Source of the DNA: JALZHR01 sp036388475 | GTDB taxonomy: Bacteria; Acidobacteriota; Blastocatellia; Pyrinomonadales; Pyrinomonadaceae | Assembly (NCBI GenBank): GCA_036388475.1 | Contig: DASVRT010000020.1 | Coordinates: 1-64,000, forward strand | Direction: 5' to 3' | DNA length: 64,000 bases | Shown: piece after piece, positions 51,331 through 60,109 of the stretch | Layout of the letters: every line of letters starts with the position of its first letter | Position numbering within the stretch: position 1 is the first letter of the stretch | Position numbers and translations under genes: made by a program | The notes under the pieces: model-generated | Database searches by the model: none | The model's input: the letters and a program-made list of their open reading frames with translations, nothing else | Told to the model about the DNA's origin: nothing

Positions 51331-52050
51331 ATGCAAAAATTATTATCGGCATTTCTTTTCTTAATCTGTTCGTCTGTTTTTTGCCTCGCGCAGGATTCGC
51401 CGCCGAAACCGACGGCGGTGCCCGGCACGGGAAACGGAAGCGGAAGGGGCGAGACCAACGTCTCGACGCCTTCCAAACCGGCGAATCTTAAAGGCATCGG
51501 CATAATTTCCAAGCCGCGCGCAAATTACACCGAAGCGGCAAAACTAAATGACGTCGAAGGCGTCGTGCGCGTTCGCATAGAATTTCTGGCTTCGGGCGAA
51601 ATCGGCTCGGTAATTCCCCTTTCCGGTCTGGCTTACGGCTTGACCGAGCAGGCGTCGGCGGCGGCTCGTAAAATAAAATTCGCGCCGGCAACCAGAGACG
51701 GCGTACCTTATTCGGTGGTGAAGATTGTCGAATACGATTTTTCGATTTATTACCGCGAAAACGACCCGGATTTGAAAAAAAATGCCGGGATTCTCAAAAT
51801 GCCCGAACCGGAACACCCGCAGAAAAGCAACTTGAGAACCATCGGCGGAAAAGTTCAGGTGAGAGTCGTTTTCGAGACGAACGGAATTATCAGAGTCACA
51901 GAAGTTTCCGGCGATTTACCGAAGGATTTTCAGGATGCGGCGCGAAAAGCCGCGTCTCAGATAAAATTCGACCCCGCGGTTCACAAAAACGGAAGCGCCG
52001 TCGTTCAGTCAAAAGTAATCGAATATGAATTTAAACCGCAAAATGATTAG
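51331..52050 (+). CDS. Exported protein with two TonB_C-type domains
   Basis: 239 residues. Signal peptide (KLLSAFLFLICSSVFCLA-Q), a Pro/Gly linker, then two tandem TonB C-terminal-like domains: RANYTEAAKLNDVEGVVRVRIEFLASGEIGSV...ARKIKFAPA and EHPQKSNLRTIGGKVQVRVVFETNGIIRVTEVSG...ASQIKFDPA. TonB transducers normally have a membrane anchor and a single such domain; a cleaved protein with two suggests a periplasmic binder of peptidoglycan or TonB boxes. Its last bases overlap the next gene. Confidence 0.75.
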   Translation: MQKLLSAFLFLICSSVFCLAQDSPPKPTAVPGTGNGSGRGETNVSTPSKPANLKGIGIISKPRANYTEAAKLNDVEGVVRVRIEFLASGEIGSVIPLSGLAYGLTEQASAAARKIKFAPATRDGVPYSVVKIVEYDFSIYYRENDPDLKKNAGILKMPEPEHPQKSNLRTIGGKVQVRVVFETNGIIRVTEVSGDLPKDFQDAARKAASQIKFDPAVHKNGSAVVQSKVIEYEFKPQND

Positions 52051-52834
52051 ACTTTCACAATTATTAACAGTTTTTGCCTTGTTATTCGGAACGGCGATTT
52101 CTTCTTTCGCGCAGACGAATAAACCGGACGAAAAAGCCGAGGCGATTCTGGCGAAAGCCGTCCAAAAGCTCGGCGGCGAAAAATATTTGCAGATAAAATC
52201 GGTTGTCGGCAGCGGAAATTTTTCGATTTACCGCGACGGTCAATCGCAAATCACGCAGAGCTTTATCGACATTATCGTTTTTCCCGACCGCGAGCGCACC
52301 GAATTTAAAACCGGCGGCACGCGCAACATTCAAACCAACGTCGGCGACACCGGCTGGCTCGCCGACACTGCCGCCAAAGTCATCAAGGAACAGGACAAAG
52401 ACCAGATTGAAGGCTTTAAACGCAGTATGCGCACGAGCCTGGACAATCTTCTGCGCGGCAACTGGCGCCAGAACGCGGCGCTCGGCTTTGTCGGGCGGCG
52501 CGAGGCAAGTTTGGGCAAAAGAAACAACGTCGTGAGATTGACTTACGCTGACGGTTTCGTCGTCGAATTCGAATTTTCCGACGAAGGCTTGCCGATGAAA
52601 TCCATCTACAAACGCACGAACGGCGAAGGCGCGGAAGTCAAGGAAGAAGACCGTTACGCGCAGTTTCTCGACGTCAACGGCATTTTCGCGCCGTTTATCA
52701 TCGACCATTTCCAAAACGGCGCGCAGACCTCGCGCATCAATTATCTGAAAATCGAATACAACAAACCCATTCCCGATTCGGTCTTCAACAAACCGGCGGA
52801 CGCCAAAGAATTGAAGAAAGATTTAAAACTCTAG
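52025..52834 (+). CDS. Exported LolA/outer-membrane-lipoprotein-sorting-like protein
   Basis: 269 residues with a signal peptide (LSQLLTVFALLFGTAISSFA-Q). Mature part: KAEAILAKAVQKLGGEKYLQIKSVVGSGNFSIYRDGQ..., repeated beta-strands such as LTYADGFVVEFEFSDEGLPMKSIYKRTNG and NGIFAPFIIDHFQNG, and a last SVFNKPADAKEL. The pattern (hydrophobic start, L.A...G..., strands with central Trp WLAD) is that of LolA-like open barrels in acidobacterial proteins. Start is ATG 52025 or 52043 (overlapping the previous TAG). Role uncertain. Confidence 0.6.
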   Translation: MNLNRKMIRLSQLLTVFALLFGTAISSFAQTNKPDEKAEAILAKAVQKLGGEKYLQIKSVVGSGNFSIYRDGQSQITQSFIDIIVFPDRERTEFKTGGTRNIQTNVGDTGWLADTAAKVIKEQDKDQIEGFKRSMRTSLDNLLRGNWRQNAALGFVGRREASLGKRNNVVRLTYADGFVVEFEFSDEGLPMKSIYKRTNGEGAEVKEEDRYAQFLDVNGIFAPFIIDHFQNGAQTSRINYLKIEYNKPIPDSVFNKPADAKELKKDLKL

Positions 52835-52841
52835 AAAAAAT

Positions 52842-52909
52842 GATGAACGCGGAACGCGGAATTGCAGTTTTTGCGTATCGAATTCCGCGTTCCGCGTTCC
52901 GCGTTCATC
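52842..52909. repeat. Hairpin built of CGCGGAA heptamers
   Basis: Left arm 52842-52863 contains two copies of CGCGGAA between GATGAA and TT; right arm 52881-52909 holds three copies in the inverse sense. It therefore pairs with one heptamer bulged out. It lies between convergent genes and can terminate both. Confidence 0.75.
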
Positions 52910-52919
52910 GTTCTCCGCT

Positions 52920-53678
52920 TTAGGCTTTATCGTATTTCGCCTTTCCCTGATTGGCGACGGCTTCCTGCGCCGCTCGAATCGCTTCCTGGTCGCCGAGATA
53001 ATAACTGTTAACCGGCTTGAAATTCTCGTCAAATTCAAAGACGAGCGGAATGCCGGTCGGAATATTGTGTTGGACAATATCTTCGTCGGAAATCGCGTTG
53101 AGATATTTCACCAGCGCGCGCAGGGAGTTGCCGTGCGCGGCGATAATCAGGCGGCGTCCGGCTTGAACTTTCGGCAGAATCTCGGTTTGAAAATACGGCA
53201 CGACGCGCTCGACGGTTTGTTTCAAAGCTTCGGCTTTCGGGAATTTTCCCGCTTCGATTCCCAAATATCGCGGGTCTTTGCCGAGCCATCGCTCGTCGGT
53301 TTCGAGCAGTTCGGTCGGCAGAACGTCGTAGCTTCGCCGCCAGATTAAAACCTGTTCCTCGCCGTATTGCGCGGCGGTTTCGGTTTTGTTCAAGCCTTGC
53401 AGCCCGCCGTAATGTCGCTCGTTCAGAAGCCACGATTTCGTCTCCGGAATCCACATCAAATCCATCTCGTCCAGAATAATCCAGAGCGTTCGTATCGCGC
53501 GTTTCAACACTGAAGTGTAAGCTTCGTCAAAAGTAAAACCTTCGGCTTTCAGCAGCTGTCCCGCCGCTTTCGCTTCTTCCCTGCCCTTTTCCGAAAGGTC
53601 GACGTCTTTCCAGCCCGTAAAACGGTTTTCCTTGTTCCATTGGCTCTCGCCGTGTCTGATTAAAACCAATTTATGCAT
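52920..53678 (-). CDS. gpmA: 2,3-bisphosphoglycerate-dependent phosphoglycerate mutase
   Basis: 252 residues. Catalytic His and RHG signature VLIRHGESQWNKENRFTGWKDVDLSEKGREEA, then LKRAIRT, NERHYGGLQGLNKTETA, and the second His in AAHGNSLRALVKYL. It interconverts 3- and 2-phosphoglycerate in glycolysis. The C-terminus has a short basic tail. It stands alone on the minus strand. Confidence 0.97.
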   Translation of the reverse strand: MHKLVLIRHGESQWNKENRFTGWKDVDLSEKGREEAKAAGQLLKAEGFTFDEAYTSVLKRAIRTLWIILDEMDLMWIPETKSWLLNERHYGGLQGLNKTETAAQYGEEQVLIWRRSYDVLPTELLETDERWLGKDPRYLGIEAGKFPKAEALKQTVERVVPYFQTEILPKVQAGRRLIIAAHGNSLRALVKYLNAISDEDIVQHNIPTGIPLVFEFDENFKPVNSYYLGDQEAIRAAQEAVANQGKAKYDKA

Positions 53679-53739
53679 AATTTTAAAAGTTTAATTTTAG
53701 TCTGAACGACAATTTTAACAGACCGTTGCGCCAAAATAA

Positions 53740-53767
53740 AAAACAGTTTGACGCGTCAAACTGTTTT
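53740..53767. terminator. 28-bp perfect palindrome
   Basis: The two 14-bp halves (53740-53753 and 53754-53767) are perfectly inverse, core GTTTGACGCGTCAAAC, flanked by A- and T-rich runs. It lies between gpmA and the next minus-strand gene, most likely as terminator of the latter. Confidence 0.75.
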
Positions 53768-53799
53768 GATTTTTTCGTTATTCATTTTCCGCTTGTTTA

Positions 53800-54543
53800 T
53801 TATTGCGCTGCCGCTTGCGCCGCTGCGCCTTTCCAATTCTCGAAAAATACGTCAACGTCAATCCAACCCATTATGTCGGACGAATTTCGTTTTTTTCTTT
53901 TGATGGCGTCGTATCCGACGGAAGGTCCGCCCTGTCCGGAATCGGCGGTCGTCATCGATTCCCCGTTCATCGCTATGATGATGCCGACGTGCTGATACAT
54001 ACCGCCGCGTTTTCCTATCTGGAAAAAATCGCCGGGCTTGGGAGATTTGCCGGGCGTCGGATACCAATTCCAGGCGGTTCCGCCGGCATTGGGCAAATCG
54101 AAGGAGTGAAAATATCTTTTGGCTAATCCGCCTTCGGCTAACGCTTTTCTGACGACGACGCCTAAAAAGGCGTTGCAGGTGGTCGTCGTTCCGACCGATT
54201 TGACCATCGAAGACAGATTAAAATCAATCGTGCCGCTCATCAGTTGCGCGCTTTCCGCGTATTCTTTCCGGCGATATTCAATCATATATTTCGCTCTGTC
54301 CATTATCGCCCGCGCCCTTTGCTGATACTTGATCACGCTTAAATCTTCGCCCTTTCCGGCAGCTATATGGTTGATAGCTCTCTGCGTATCTTCCTGAATC
54401 CAAATCGACTCCAAGCTCGACTGATTCATACCCGTCCACTCCTGAAATAATACTCCGTTCGTATCCGAACGAATCTCCGATGATTCGCCCGGCAACAGGT
54501 TAGTCACTTTGTTGATAATCCATTCTCTGACGTTTTCACTCAT
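53800..54543 (-). CDS. Papain-fold (CHAP/NlpC-like) peptidase without signal peptide
   Basis: 247 residues. Residues about 115-220 show the cysteine peptidase layout: TTTTCNAFLGVVVRKAL with the candidate nucleophile Cys, then KPGDFFQIGKRGGMYQHVGIIIAMNG with the His (QHVGI), and a C-terminal MGWIDV strand. PGDFF...HVGI is typical of CHAP and NlpC/P60 enzymes that cut peptidoglycan peptides. N-terminal 110 residues are helical and unassigned. There is no signal peptide or spanning helix, so the protein is cytoplasmic unless exported by a contractile or other system; it could be a toxin effector or regulator. No immunity gene is obvious. Confidence 0.6.
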   Translation of the reverse strand: MSENVREWIINKVTNLLPGESSEIRSDTNGVLFQEWTGMNQSSLESIWIQEDTQRAINHIAAGKGEDLSVIKYQQRARAIMDRAKYMIEYRRKEYAESAQLMSGTIDFNLSSMVKSVGTTTTCNAFLGVVVRKALAEGGLAKRYFHSFDLPNAGGTAWNWYPTPGKSPKPGDFFQIGKRGGMYQHVGIIIAMNGESMTTADSGQGGPSVGYDAIKRKKRNSSDIMGWIDVDVFFENWKGAAAQAAAQ

Positions 54544-54627
54544 ATTTCTTAAACCTTTTATTAAATTATTAAAATCTCGTTCGATAGTCGGACGGTTTTA
54601 TCTCAAGCTTTTTGCGCTGCGCCGGAA

Positions 54628-54712
54628 AAGAACAGCCGCGAAACTACAGGAAAGAACGCGAAAGGAAATAAATAATTTTCGCGTTCTTTCGCGTAGTTTC
54701 GCGGCTGTTCTT
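54628..54712. repeat. Long interrupted hairpin upstream of the papain-fold gene
   Basis: Outer arms 54628-54647 and 54693-54712 (20 bp, AACAGCCGCGAAACTAC) and inner arms 54651-54663 and 54677-54689 (AAAGAACGCGAAA) are perfect; only short AGG/CGC interruptions separate them. It lies between the minus-strand hypothetical gene at 54734 and the papain-fold gene start at 54543. Confidence 0.8.
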
Positions 54713-54733
54713 GTTTAGCGTCTCAACTCAGGC

Positions 54734-55297
54734 TTAAATCACCCATTCGTCGTGAACGACGGCAAGCAGATACCACTGCGCGCCGCTTTTTTCGAAAACC
54801 AGGTAGAGCGTGCTCCAGCCCATCACGTCGCCGTCCTTGCTTTCCGGAAAGTTGTAGCCGACAAATTTCGCCTTCGGGTAAGTTTCCCTGACATTGAAAA
54901 CGCCGTTTCCGTAGCCAATCTGTTTGTCGTAGGAAACGCCCGGCGCGCGCACGTAATTGCGGTCATAGATGAATTTTTTGTAATACTCCGGAAAACCAAC
55001 GTTTATCGGGTCGCCGGAACCGTCGAACGCGCCCCAGACATAAGTTCGCCGAAGCAGGAAAAGGCTCGGAACCTGAGCTTTTTTGAAAACCAAATCCGAT
55101 TTTTCCAGATAACCGTAAGGCGCGATACGCAAACCTTTAGTCGGATGCACGAAACGGGCGACCGTTTTCAGGTCTTTGTTTTTCAGCGCCGCGACGATTT
55201 TATTCGCCGCCGCCATAACTTCTTTTTTCTGCGCCTGAGCGTTGACCGAAGCGAATAAAATTAATGCCAAAAGCGACCATAAAACTTTTCTTTTCAT
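54734..55297 (-). CDS. Exported hypothetical protein
   Basis: 187 residues with a signal peptide (KVLWSLLALILFASVNAQA). The mature protein begins with a helical AANKIVAALKNKDLKTVARFVHPTKGLRIAPYGYL, then Tyr/Trp-rich beta-strands with WGAFDGSGDPIN and a final LYLVFEKSGAQWYLLAVVHDEWVI. This is the layout of NTF2-like or SnoaL-type small exported domains, but I cannot name a family. Good start context (AGGAGACG before ATG). Confidence 0.6.
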   Translation of the reverse strand: MKRKVLWSLLALILFASVNAQAQKKEVMAAANKIVAALKNKDLKTVARFVHPTKGLRIAPYGYLEKSDLVFKKAQVPSLFLLRRTYVWGAFDGSGDPINVGFPEYYKKFIYDRNYVRAPGVSYDKQIGYGNGVFNVRETYPKAKFVGYNFPESKDGDVMGWSTLYLVFEKSGAQWYLLAVVHDEWVI

Positions 55298-55330
55298 AAA
55301 ACGTCTCCTCTCTGAAAGCGAAAAAAGCTT

Positions 55331-56641
55331 TCACCTTTCCAGAACGCTTTCACTTAAAGCTTTTTGCGCTTCGCCGACCAGATAAAGCGAGCCGGTGACG
55401 CAGATTAGATTGCTGCGCGAAACCTGGCGAGCAATTTTTAACGCTTCCGCCGCGGTCTGCGTCTGAAAAACTTTTCTCTCGTCAAAATTTTCGGGCAAAG
55501 ATTTTATCAATTCTTCCGTTTCCGCCGCGCGCGGATTGTCGGGTTTGGTCAAAATCAGGCGCGCGGCTTTCGGAAAAAGAATCTGCGCGATTTCCGGCAA
55601 ATTCTTGTCGCGCATCGCGCCGAAAACGAGCGTCAGAGGCTGTCCGACAAATTCGTCGAGATAATCGGCTAAAGCTCGCGCGCCCGCGACGTTATGCGCG
55701 CCGTCGAATAAAATTTTCCCGTCAAATTCGAGCCGACCGCGATGCTCCGCCGTTTGCAATCCGTCGATAATCGAGCTTTGCGAAATATCGAATTGAAAAT
55801 CCCTGAGCGTTTCGGCGACGGCGATGGCGACGGCGGCATTGGCGAATTGATGTCTTCCCAATAAACTCGGCAAAACATTCGGATAGCTGTCGTTTGAAGT
55901 TTTAAAAGTCGCATAAAGCATCGGAGCAATTTCGGCGTCTTTCCTGATAACAAAATTCGAAGTCGCGCGCATCGGCTCGATACCGATTTCCCGGCATCTT
56001 CCTGAAATTACTTTTTCAGCTTCTTTTTTCTGCGGCGCGACGATAACTTTTTGCGTAGTTTCGCGAATAATCGCCGCTTTCTCCGCCGCGATTTCCGCCA
56101 GCGTGTCGCCCAGAATTTTCTGATGGTCGTAATCAATCGGCGTAATTGCGGCGATTTCCGCGCGTGTCGCCGTGACCGAATCGAAACGCCCGCCCAAACC
56201 CGTTTCCAGAATCGCCAATTCGATTTTCGCTTCGGCAAAAGCCGCGACGGCAATCGCCGTCACCTGCTCGAAAAACGTCGGCACGCTTTCAAGCTCGCCT
56301 TTCTCGACCAGATTTTCGGAAATTTTTCTGACGCGCGCCGCGTGGCGGGCAAAATCTTTTTCGCTGATTTCCGCGCCGTTAATCCGGATTCTTTCGGTGA
56401 TTGAGACGAGATGCGGCGACGTGTAAAGCCCGGTTTCTATATTGGCGCGGCGGCAAATCGAATCTAAAAACGCGCCGGTCGAGCCTTTGCCGTTGGTTCC
56501 GGCAATCTGGATTTTCAGGAAATTATTTTGCGGATTTCCGAGCGCGGCGAGCAGTTTTTCGGTCGAAGCTAAACCGAGCTTCATCGCCAGAACTTCGTTT
56601 CCGAGCGAGAGAAGATACGATAAGGATTCGGCAAAATTCAC
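55331..56641 (-). CDS. folC: Folylpolyglutamate synthase / dihydrofolate synthase
   Basis: 436 residues. ATP site KIQIAGTNGKGSTGAFLDSI, YTSPHLVSITERIRING, TALE-like VTAIAVAAFAEAKIELAILETGLGGRFDSVTA, PIDYDHQKILGDTLAEIAAEKA, and LVFDGAHNVAGARAL are characteristic. It adds glutamates to (dihydro)folate. Start is GTG overlapping the previous TGA (GTGA), so it is coupled to the DinB-family gene. accD upstream gives the common accD-folC gene order. Confidence 0.96.
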   Translation of the reverse strand: MNFAESLSYLLSLGNEVLAMKLGLASTEKLLAALGNPQNNFLKIQIAGTNGKGSTGAFLDSICRRANIETGLYTSPHLVSITERIRINGAEISEKDFARHAARVRKISENLVEKGELESVPTFFEQVTAIAVAAFAEAKIELAILETGLGGRFDSVTATRAEIAAITPIDYDHQKILGDTLAEIAAEKAAIIRETTQKVIVAPQKKEAEKVISGRCREIGIEPMRATSNFVIRKDAEIAPMLYATFKTSNDSYPNVLPSLLGRHQFANAAVAIAVAETLRDFQFDISQSSIIDGLQTAEHRGRLEFDGKILFDGAHNVAGARALADYLDEFVGQPLTLVFGAMRDKNLPEIAQILFPKAARLILTKPDNPRAAETEELIKSLPENFDERKVFQTQTAAEALKIARQVSRSNLICVTGSLYLVGEAQKALSESVLER

Positions 56642-57084
56642 TTTTCAATCAGGCGTCGATGATAATTGATTTGTCCGAGATGATAACTAAAATGCGTCAG
56701 CAGATGAATCAGCATAAAATCGGTTTTGACCGTTTTATCGTGCTTTTCGACGGGAAAATTTTCTTCAAAGCGCTCGTCCGGCAAGTTACGCAAAGTTTCC
56801 AGAACAGCCGTTTTGGTTTTCTCGACGCTCGCCAGCAAATCCTGACGCGAAACGCCCGTCGAGCTGAATTCGCTGTCGCGGTTTCTGACGTAGCCGGTTT
56901 TGCCGAGCGTCGCGCCGACGAAATGATTCAAATTTCCGAGCAGATGCAGGCACAGATTTCCGGCTGAATTGCTGATTCCGCCGCCGACCGACCAGAGCAT
57001 ATTTTCGTCGGCGTAGCGATTGATTTCGCTCGCCAGCTTGTCCATCTCTCTTTCAAATAATTCGAGCAGGGTTTCTTGTAACAT
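56638..57084 (-). CDS. DinB/YfiT-type four-helix protein
   Basis: 148 residues of the DinB-like superfamily. Metal-binding His positions are visible in NLNHFVGATLG (near the first helix), and in LIHLLTHFSYHLGQINYHRRL (two His in the last helix). Many family members are metal-dependent thiol transferases or hydrolases of unknown substrate. Its stop overlaps the folC start, and it sits between accD and folC. Confidence 0.85.
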   Translation of the reverse strand: MLQETLLELFEREMDKLASEINRYADENMLWSVGGGISNSAGNLCLHLLGNLNHFVGATLGKTGYVRNRDSEFSSTGVSRQDLLASVEKTKTAVLETLRNLPDERFEENFPVEKHDKTVKTDFMLIHLLTHFSYHLGQINYHRRLIEK

Positions 57085-57116
57085 ACGGATAAAAAGAATT
57101 TTTATCTTAAAAATAT

Positions 57117-58019
57117 TTACGGTTTGCTTTGCGGCGCGGCGAAAAAATCTTCTTTCGGCTTGATTTTCGCGTTCATCATAAAATTCAGCAGGCGAATAAT
57201 CGCGGCGCGCAGCGCGCGCCTGTCGACGACCATATCGACCATTCCGTGTTCGAGCAGAAACTCGCTTCTTTGAAAGCCTTTCGGCAATTTTTGGCGAATC
57301 GTCTGTTCAATCACGCGCGGTCCGGCAAAACCGATAAGCGCTTTCGGCTCGGCGATAATGATGTCGCCGAGCATCGCGAAGCTCGCCGTCACGCCGCCGG
57401 TCGTCGGGTCGGTCAAAACGGAAATAAACGGCAGTTGCGCGTCGTGCATCTGCGAAAGCGCGGCGGAAATTTTCGCCATCTGCATCAGGCTCAAAGTTCC
57501 TTCCTGCATTCGCGCGCCGCCCGACGCCGAAAAGATTATCACCGCGCCGCGCGTTTTTATCGCGCGCTCAATCAGCCGCGTGATTTTTTCGCCGACCGCC
57601 GAACCCATCGAGCCGCCGATAAAGCTCATATCCATCGCGCCGGCGTAAACCGCGTGACCGCCGACTTTGCCTTTGCCCGAAACGATGGCTTCCGGCAAAC
57701 CCGAAGCGGCTTTCGCGGCTTCGAGACGGTCTTTATACGGCTTGGTATCGACAAATTCGAGCGGGTCGGTCGAAGTTACGTCTTCGTCCAGCTTTTCATA
57801 TTGCCCGTCGTCGAAAAGACTTTTGAGCCGCTCGCGCGCGCCGAGCCGAAAATGATAACCGCATTCCTTGCAAACCTGCTGCGCTTCTTCCAGCTCGCCT
57901 TTATAGAGCGCCGTGTCGCATTCGAGGCATTTGACAAAGATACCCTCGGTTTTCACCTTGCGGTCTTCATCGGCGGTTTGCTCTTCTAATTTCGGTTTTT
58001 TTCGACTAAACCAGGACAT
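57117..58019 (-). CDS. accD: Acetyl-CoA carboxylase carboxyltransferase, beta subunit
   Basis: 300 residues from ATG 58019. N-terminal zinc ribbon: VKCLECDTALYKGELEEAQQVCKECGYHF (four Cys). The carboxyltransferase core includes MDMSFIGGSMGSAVGEKI, IIFSASGGARMQEGTLSLMQMAKISAAL, FISVLTDPTTGGVTASFAMLGD and IGFAGPRVIEQTIRQKLP. It transfers carboxyl from biotin to acetyl-CoA with AccA, the first step of fatty acid synthesis. Genes after it in the operon are dinB-like and folC. Confidence 0.97.
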   Translation of the reverse strand: MSWFSRKKPKLEEQTADEDRKVKTEGIFVKCLECDTALYKGELEEAQQVCKECGYHFRLGARERLKSLFDDGQYEKLDEDVTSTDPLEFVDTKPYKDRLEAAKAASGLPEAIVSGKGKVGGHAVYAGAMDMSFIGGSMGSAVGEKITRLIERAIKTRGAVIIFSASGGARMQEGTLSLMQMAKISAALSQMHDAQLPFISVLTDPTTGGVTASFAMLGDIIIAEPKALIGFAGPRVIEQTIRQKLPKGFQRSEFLLEHGMVDMVVDRRALRAAIIRLLNFMMNAKIKPKEDFFAAPQSKP

Positions 58020-58154
58020 ATAAATTGATGCAAGACTCAAAATGCAAAACGCAAAATGAACAAGACTATTTTATTTTAAATTTTGCATTGCACAAGATTA
58101 TCACACGCCGAAACTTATCAGAAAGCCGGAAAAGGGTTTATCGCTGATTTATAA

Positions 58155-58183
58155 TTGTCGAAGAAACGTTTTTTGTGCTAAAT
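58155..58183 (+). promoter_or_regulatory. Possible promoter of the FG-GAP gene
   Basis: TTGTCG (58155-58160) and CTAAAT (58178-58183) are separated by 17 bases and lie 40 bases before the start codon. Fair match to sigma-70 boxes only. Confidence 0.35.
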
Positions 58184-58222
58184 TCAGCCAGGTTCCCAAT
58201 ATCTCGAAAGAAGGCTCCTTTT

Positions 58223-60109
58223 ATGAAAAAATATTTTTTTTTAATCGTTTTACTTCTCTGCGTTTTTTCCGTTGACGGTTTTTCCGCCGTGAAAACGTGG
58301 GACGGCGGCGGGGCGGACGCCAACTGGCAGACGGCGGCAAACTGGGTCGGCGACGTTGCGCCCGCCGCTAATGACGACCTCGTTTTTCCGGCGACGGCGG
58401 CGCAGCAGGCGACCAACAACAATTTCTTTTTCTTTACCGCTTTTAACTCGCTGACGTTTGAAGGCGGCGCGTATACGGTCGGCGGCAACCCGATGACCTT
58501 GCGCGGTTTGAACGCCGTCGCCGGAACGCACGCTATAAATACGGCTGTCAGCGTCAGCGGCGCGCAGACTTTTAACGCCGGACAGGCGGCGGTCGTGACG
58601 ATTGCGATTTTGAACGTCGGCGGCAATCCGCTGACGCTGGACGGCGCGGGCAGTTTCGGCATCGGGCTGCTTTCCGGCTCGGGCGCGATTACCAAAAACG
58701 GAATCGGCGCGTCTCTGATTGCCGGCGCGAGCGGTTACAGCGGCGCGCTGAACATCAACGACGGAATTCTGGTCGTCGATGCGAATTTGCCGAACAGCGT
58801 GGTCACGATAAATTCCAGTTCGACCGGCGGCGCTTTCGGCATCAGCGGTCTGGGCGGGACGGGCACGGTCGGCGCAACGACGGTGACGAACGGCGGCATC
58901 AGCGCCGGAACGCTCGACTCGCCGACGGGAATTTTGAATATCAACGGCAATTTAAATTTCGCTCCGACCGGAAATTTCGTGGTGAAAATCGGCGGCACGA
59001 CGCCGGGCGCGAACGGGCACGACCAGTTAAACGTCAGCGGAACCGTCACGTTAAATAACGCGCGGCTCGCGCCTTTGCCGTGGAACGCTTTTCGTCCGGC
59101 AATCAATGATTCGTTCGTGATTTTGCGCAACGACGGCACGGACGCGATAAACGGCACGTTTCTGAACGCGCCGGAAGGCGCGGTTTTCGGCGGCGCGCTC
59201 AACACGGCTTTCCGCATCACTTATCACGGCGGCGACGGCAACGACATCGTTATCACGCGCGTCAACAAAGCCAATTTCGATTTCGACGGCGACGGGAAAT
59301 CGGACGTTTCGGTTTATCGACCTTCAAACGGCACGTGGTACGCGCTTTTGAGCGGCAGCGGCGCGCTGTTCGGTCAACAGTTCGGCATCAGCACCGACCA
59401 GCCCGCGCCCGCCGATTTTGACGGCGACGACAAAACCGACACGGCGGTTTTTCGTCCCGCGGACGGCTACTGGTTTATTTTGCGAAGCTTTGACTCGACT
59501 TTCACCGCCACGCAGTTCGGCGCGAGCGGCGATTACGCCGTGCCGAACGATTACGACGGCGACGGGCGCGCCGATGTCGCGGTTTTTCGCCCGTCCGATG
59601 GCGGCTGGTATCAATTGAGAAGCCTGACCAGTCAATTTGTCGCGCAGCAATTCGGCAACAGCCAGGACAAGCCCGCCATCGGGGATTTCGACGGCGACGG
59701 CATCGGCGATTTAGCCGTTTTCCGCAGCGACGGAAACTGGTATATTCTGCGCAGCTCGGACGGCGGTTTTTACGGCGTGAATTTCGGTTTCGGGACGGAT
59801 AAAATTTGTCCCGCCGATTACGACGGCGACGGCAGAACCGACATCGCCGTTTTTCGCGGCTCGAACAATCCGTCCGAAGCCGATTTTTATTATCTGCGCA
59901 GCGTTGACGGCGGTTTTCAAGCCGCGGCTTTCGGCGCGGTCGGCGACGTTCCGGTCGTGGCTGATTACGACGGCGACGGCAAAGCCGATTTCTCAGTTTT
60001 CCGTCCGGGCGAAAACGCGTGGTATTTACTGCGCAGCACCGCCGGATTCACCGGCGTCGTCTTCGGACAAACGGGTGACAAGCCCATTCCCGCTGCTTTC
60101 TTTCCTTAG
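58223..60109 (+). CDS. Secreted beta-helix/FG-GAP repeat protein
   Basis: 628 residues from ATG 58223. After the signal peptide (KKYFFLIVLLLCVFSVDGFSA) the region VKTWDGGGADANWQTAANWVGD starts an autotransporter-associated beta-strand domain (residues 20-350: LTFEGGAYTVGGNPMTLRGL..., ITKNGIGASLIAGASGYSGALNIND). Residues about 355-628 carry about seven 38-48-residue FG-GAP/VCBS repeats with calcium-binding DFDGDGKSDVSVYRPSNGTWY-type loops; each loop has DxDGDGxxD spacing. This combination is common on surface proteins of Blastocatellia. There is no visible anchor signal at the C-terminus. Binding or adhesion is the usual inference. Confidence 0.85.
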   Translation: MKKYFFLIVLLLCVFSVDGFSAVKTWDGGGADANWQTAANWVGDVAPAANDDLVFPATAAQQATNNNFFFFTAFNSLTFEGGAYTVGGNPMTLRGLNAVAGTHAINTAVSVSGAQTFNAGQAAVVTIAILNVGGNPLTLDGAGSFGIGLLSGSGAITKNGIGASLIAGASGYSGALNINDGILVVDANLPNSVVTINSSSTGGAFGISGLGGTGTVGATTVTNGGISAGTLDSPTGILNINGNLNFAPTGNFVVKIGGTTPGANGHDQLNVSGTVTLNNARLAPLPWNAFRPAINDSFVILRNDGTDAINGTFLNAPEGAVFGGALNTAFRITYHGGDGNDIVITRVNKANFDFDGDGKSDVSVYRPSNGTWYALLSGSGALFGQQFGISTDQPAPADFDGDDKTDTAVFRPADGYWFILRSFDSTFTATQFGASGDYAVPNDYDGDGRADVAVFRPSDGGWYQLRSLTSQFVAQQFGNSQDKPAIGDFDGDGIGDLAVFRSDGNWYILRSSDGGFYGVNFGFGTDKICPADYDGDGRTDIAVFRGSNNPSEADFYYLRSVDGGFQAAAFGAVGDVPVVADYDGDGKADFSVFRPGENAWYLLRSTAGFTGVVFGQTGDKPIPAAFFP

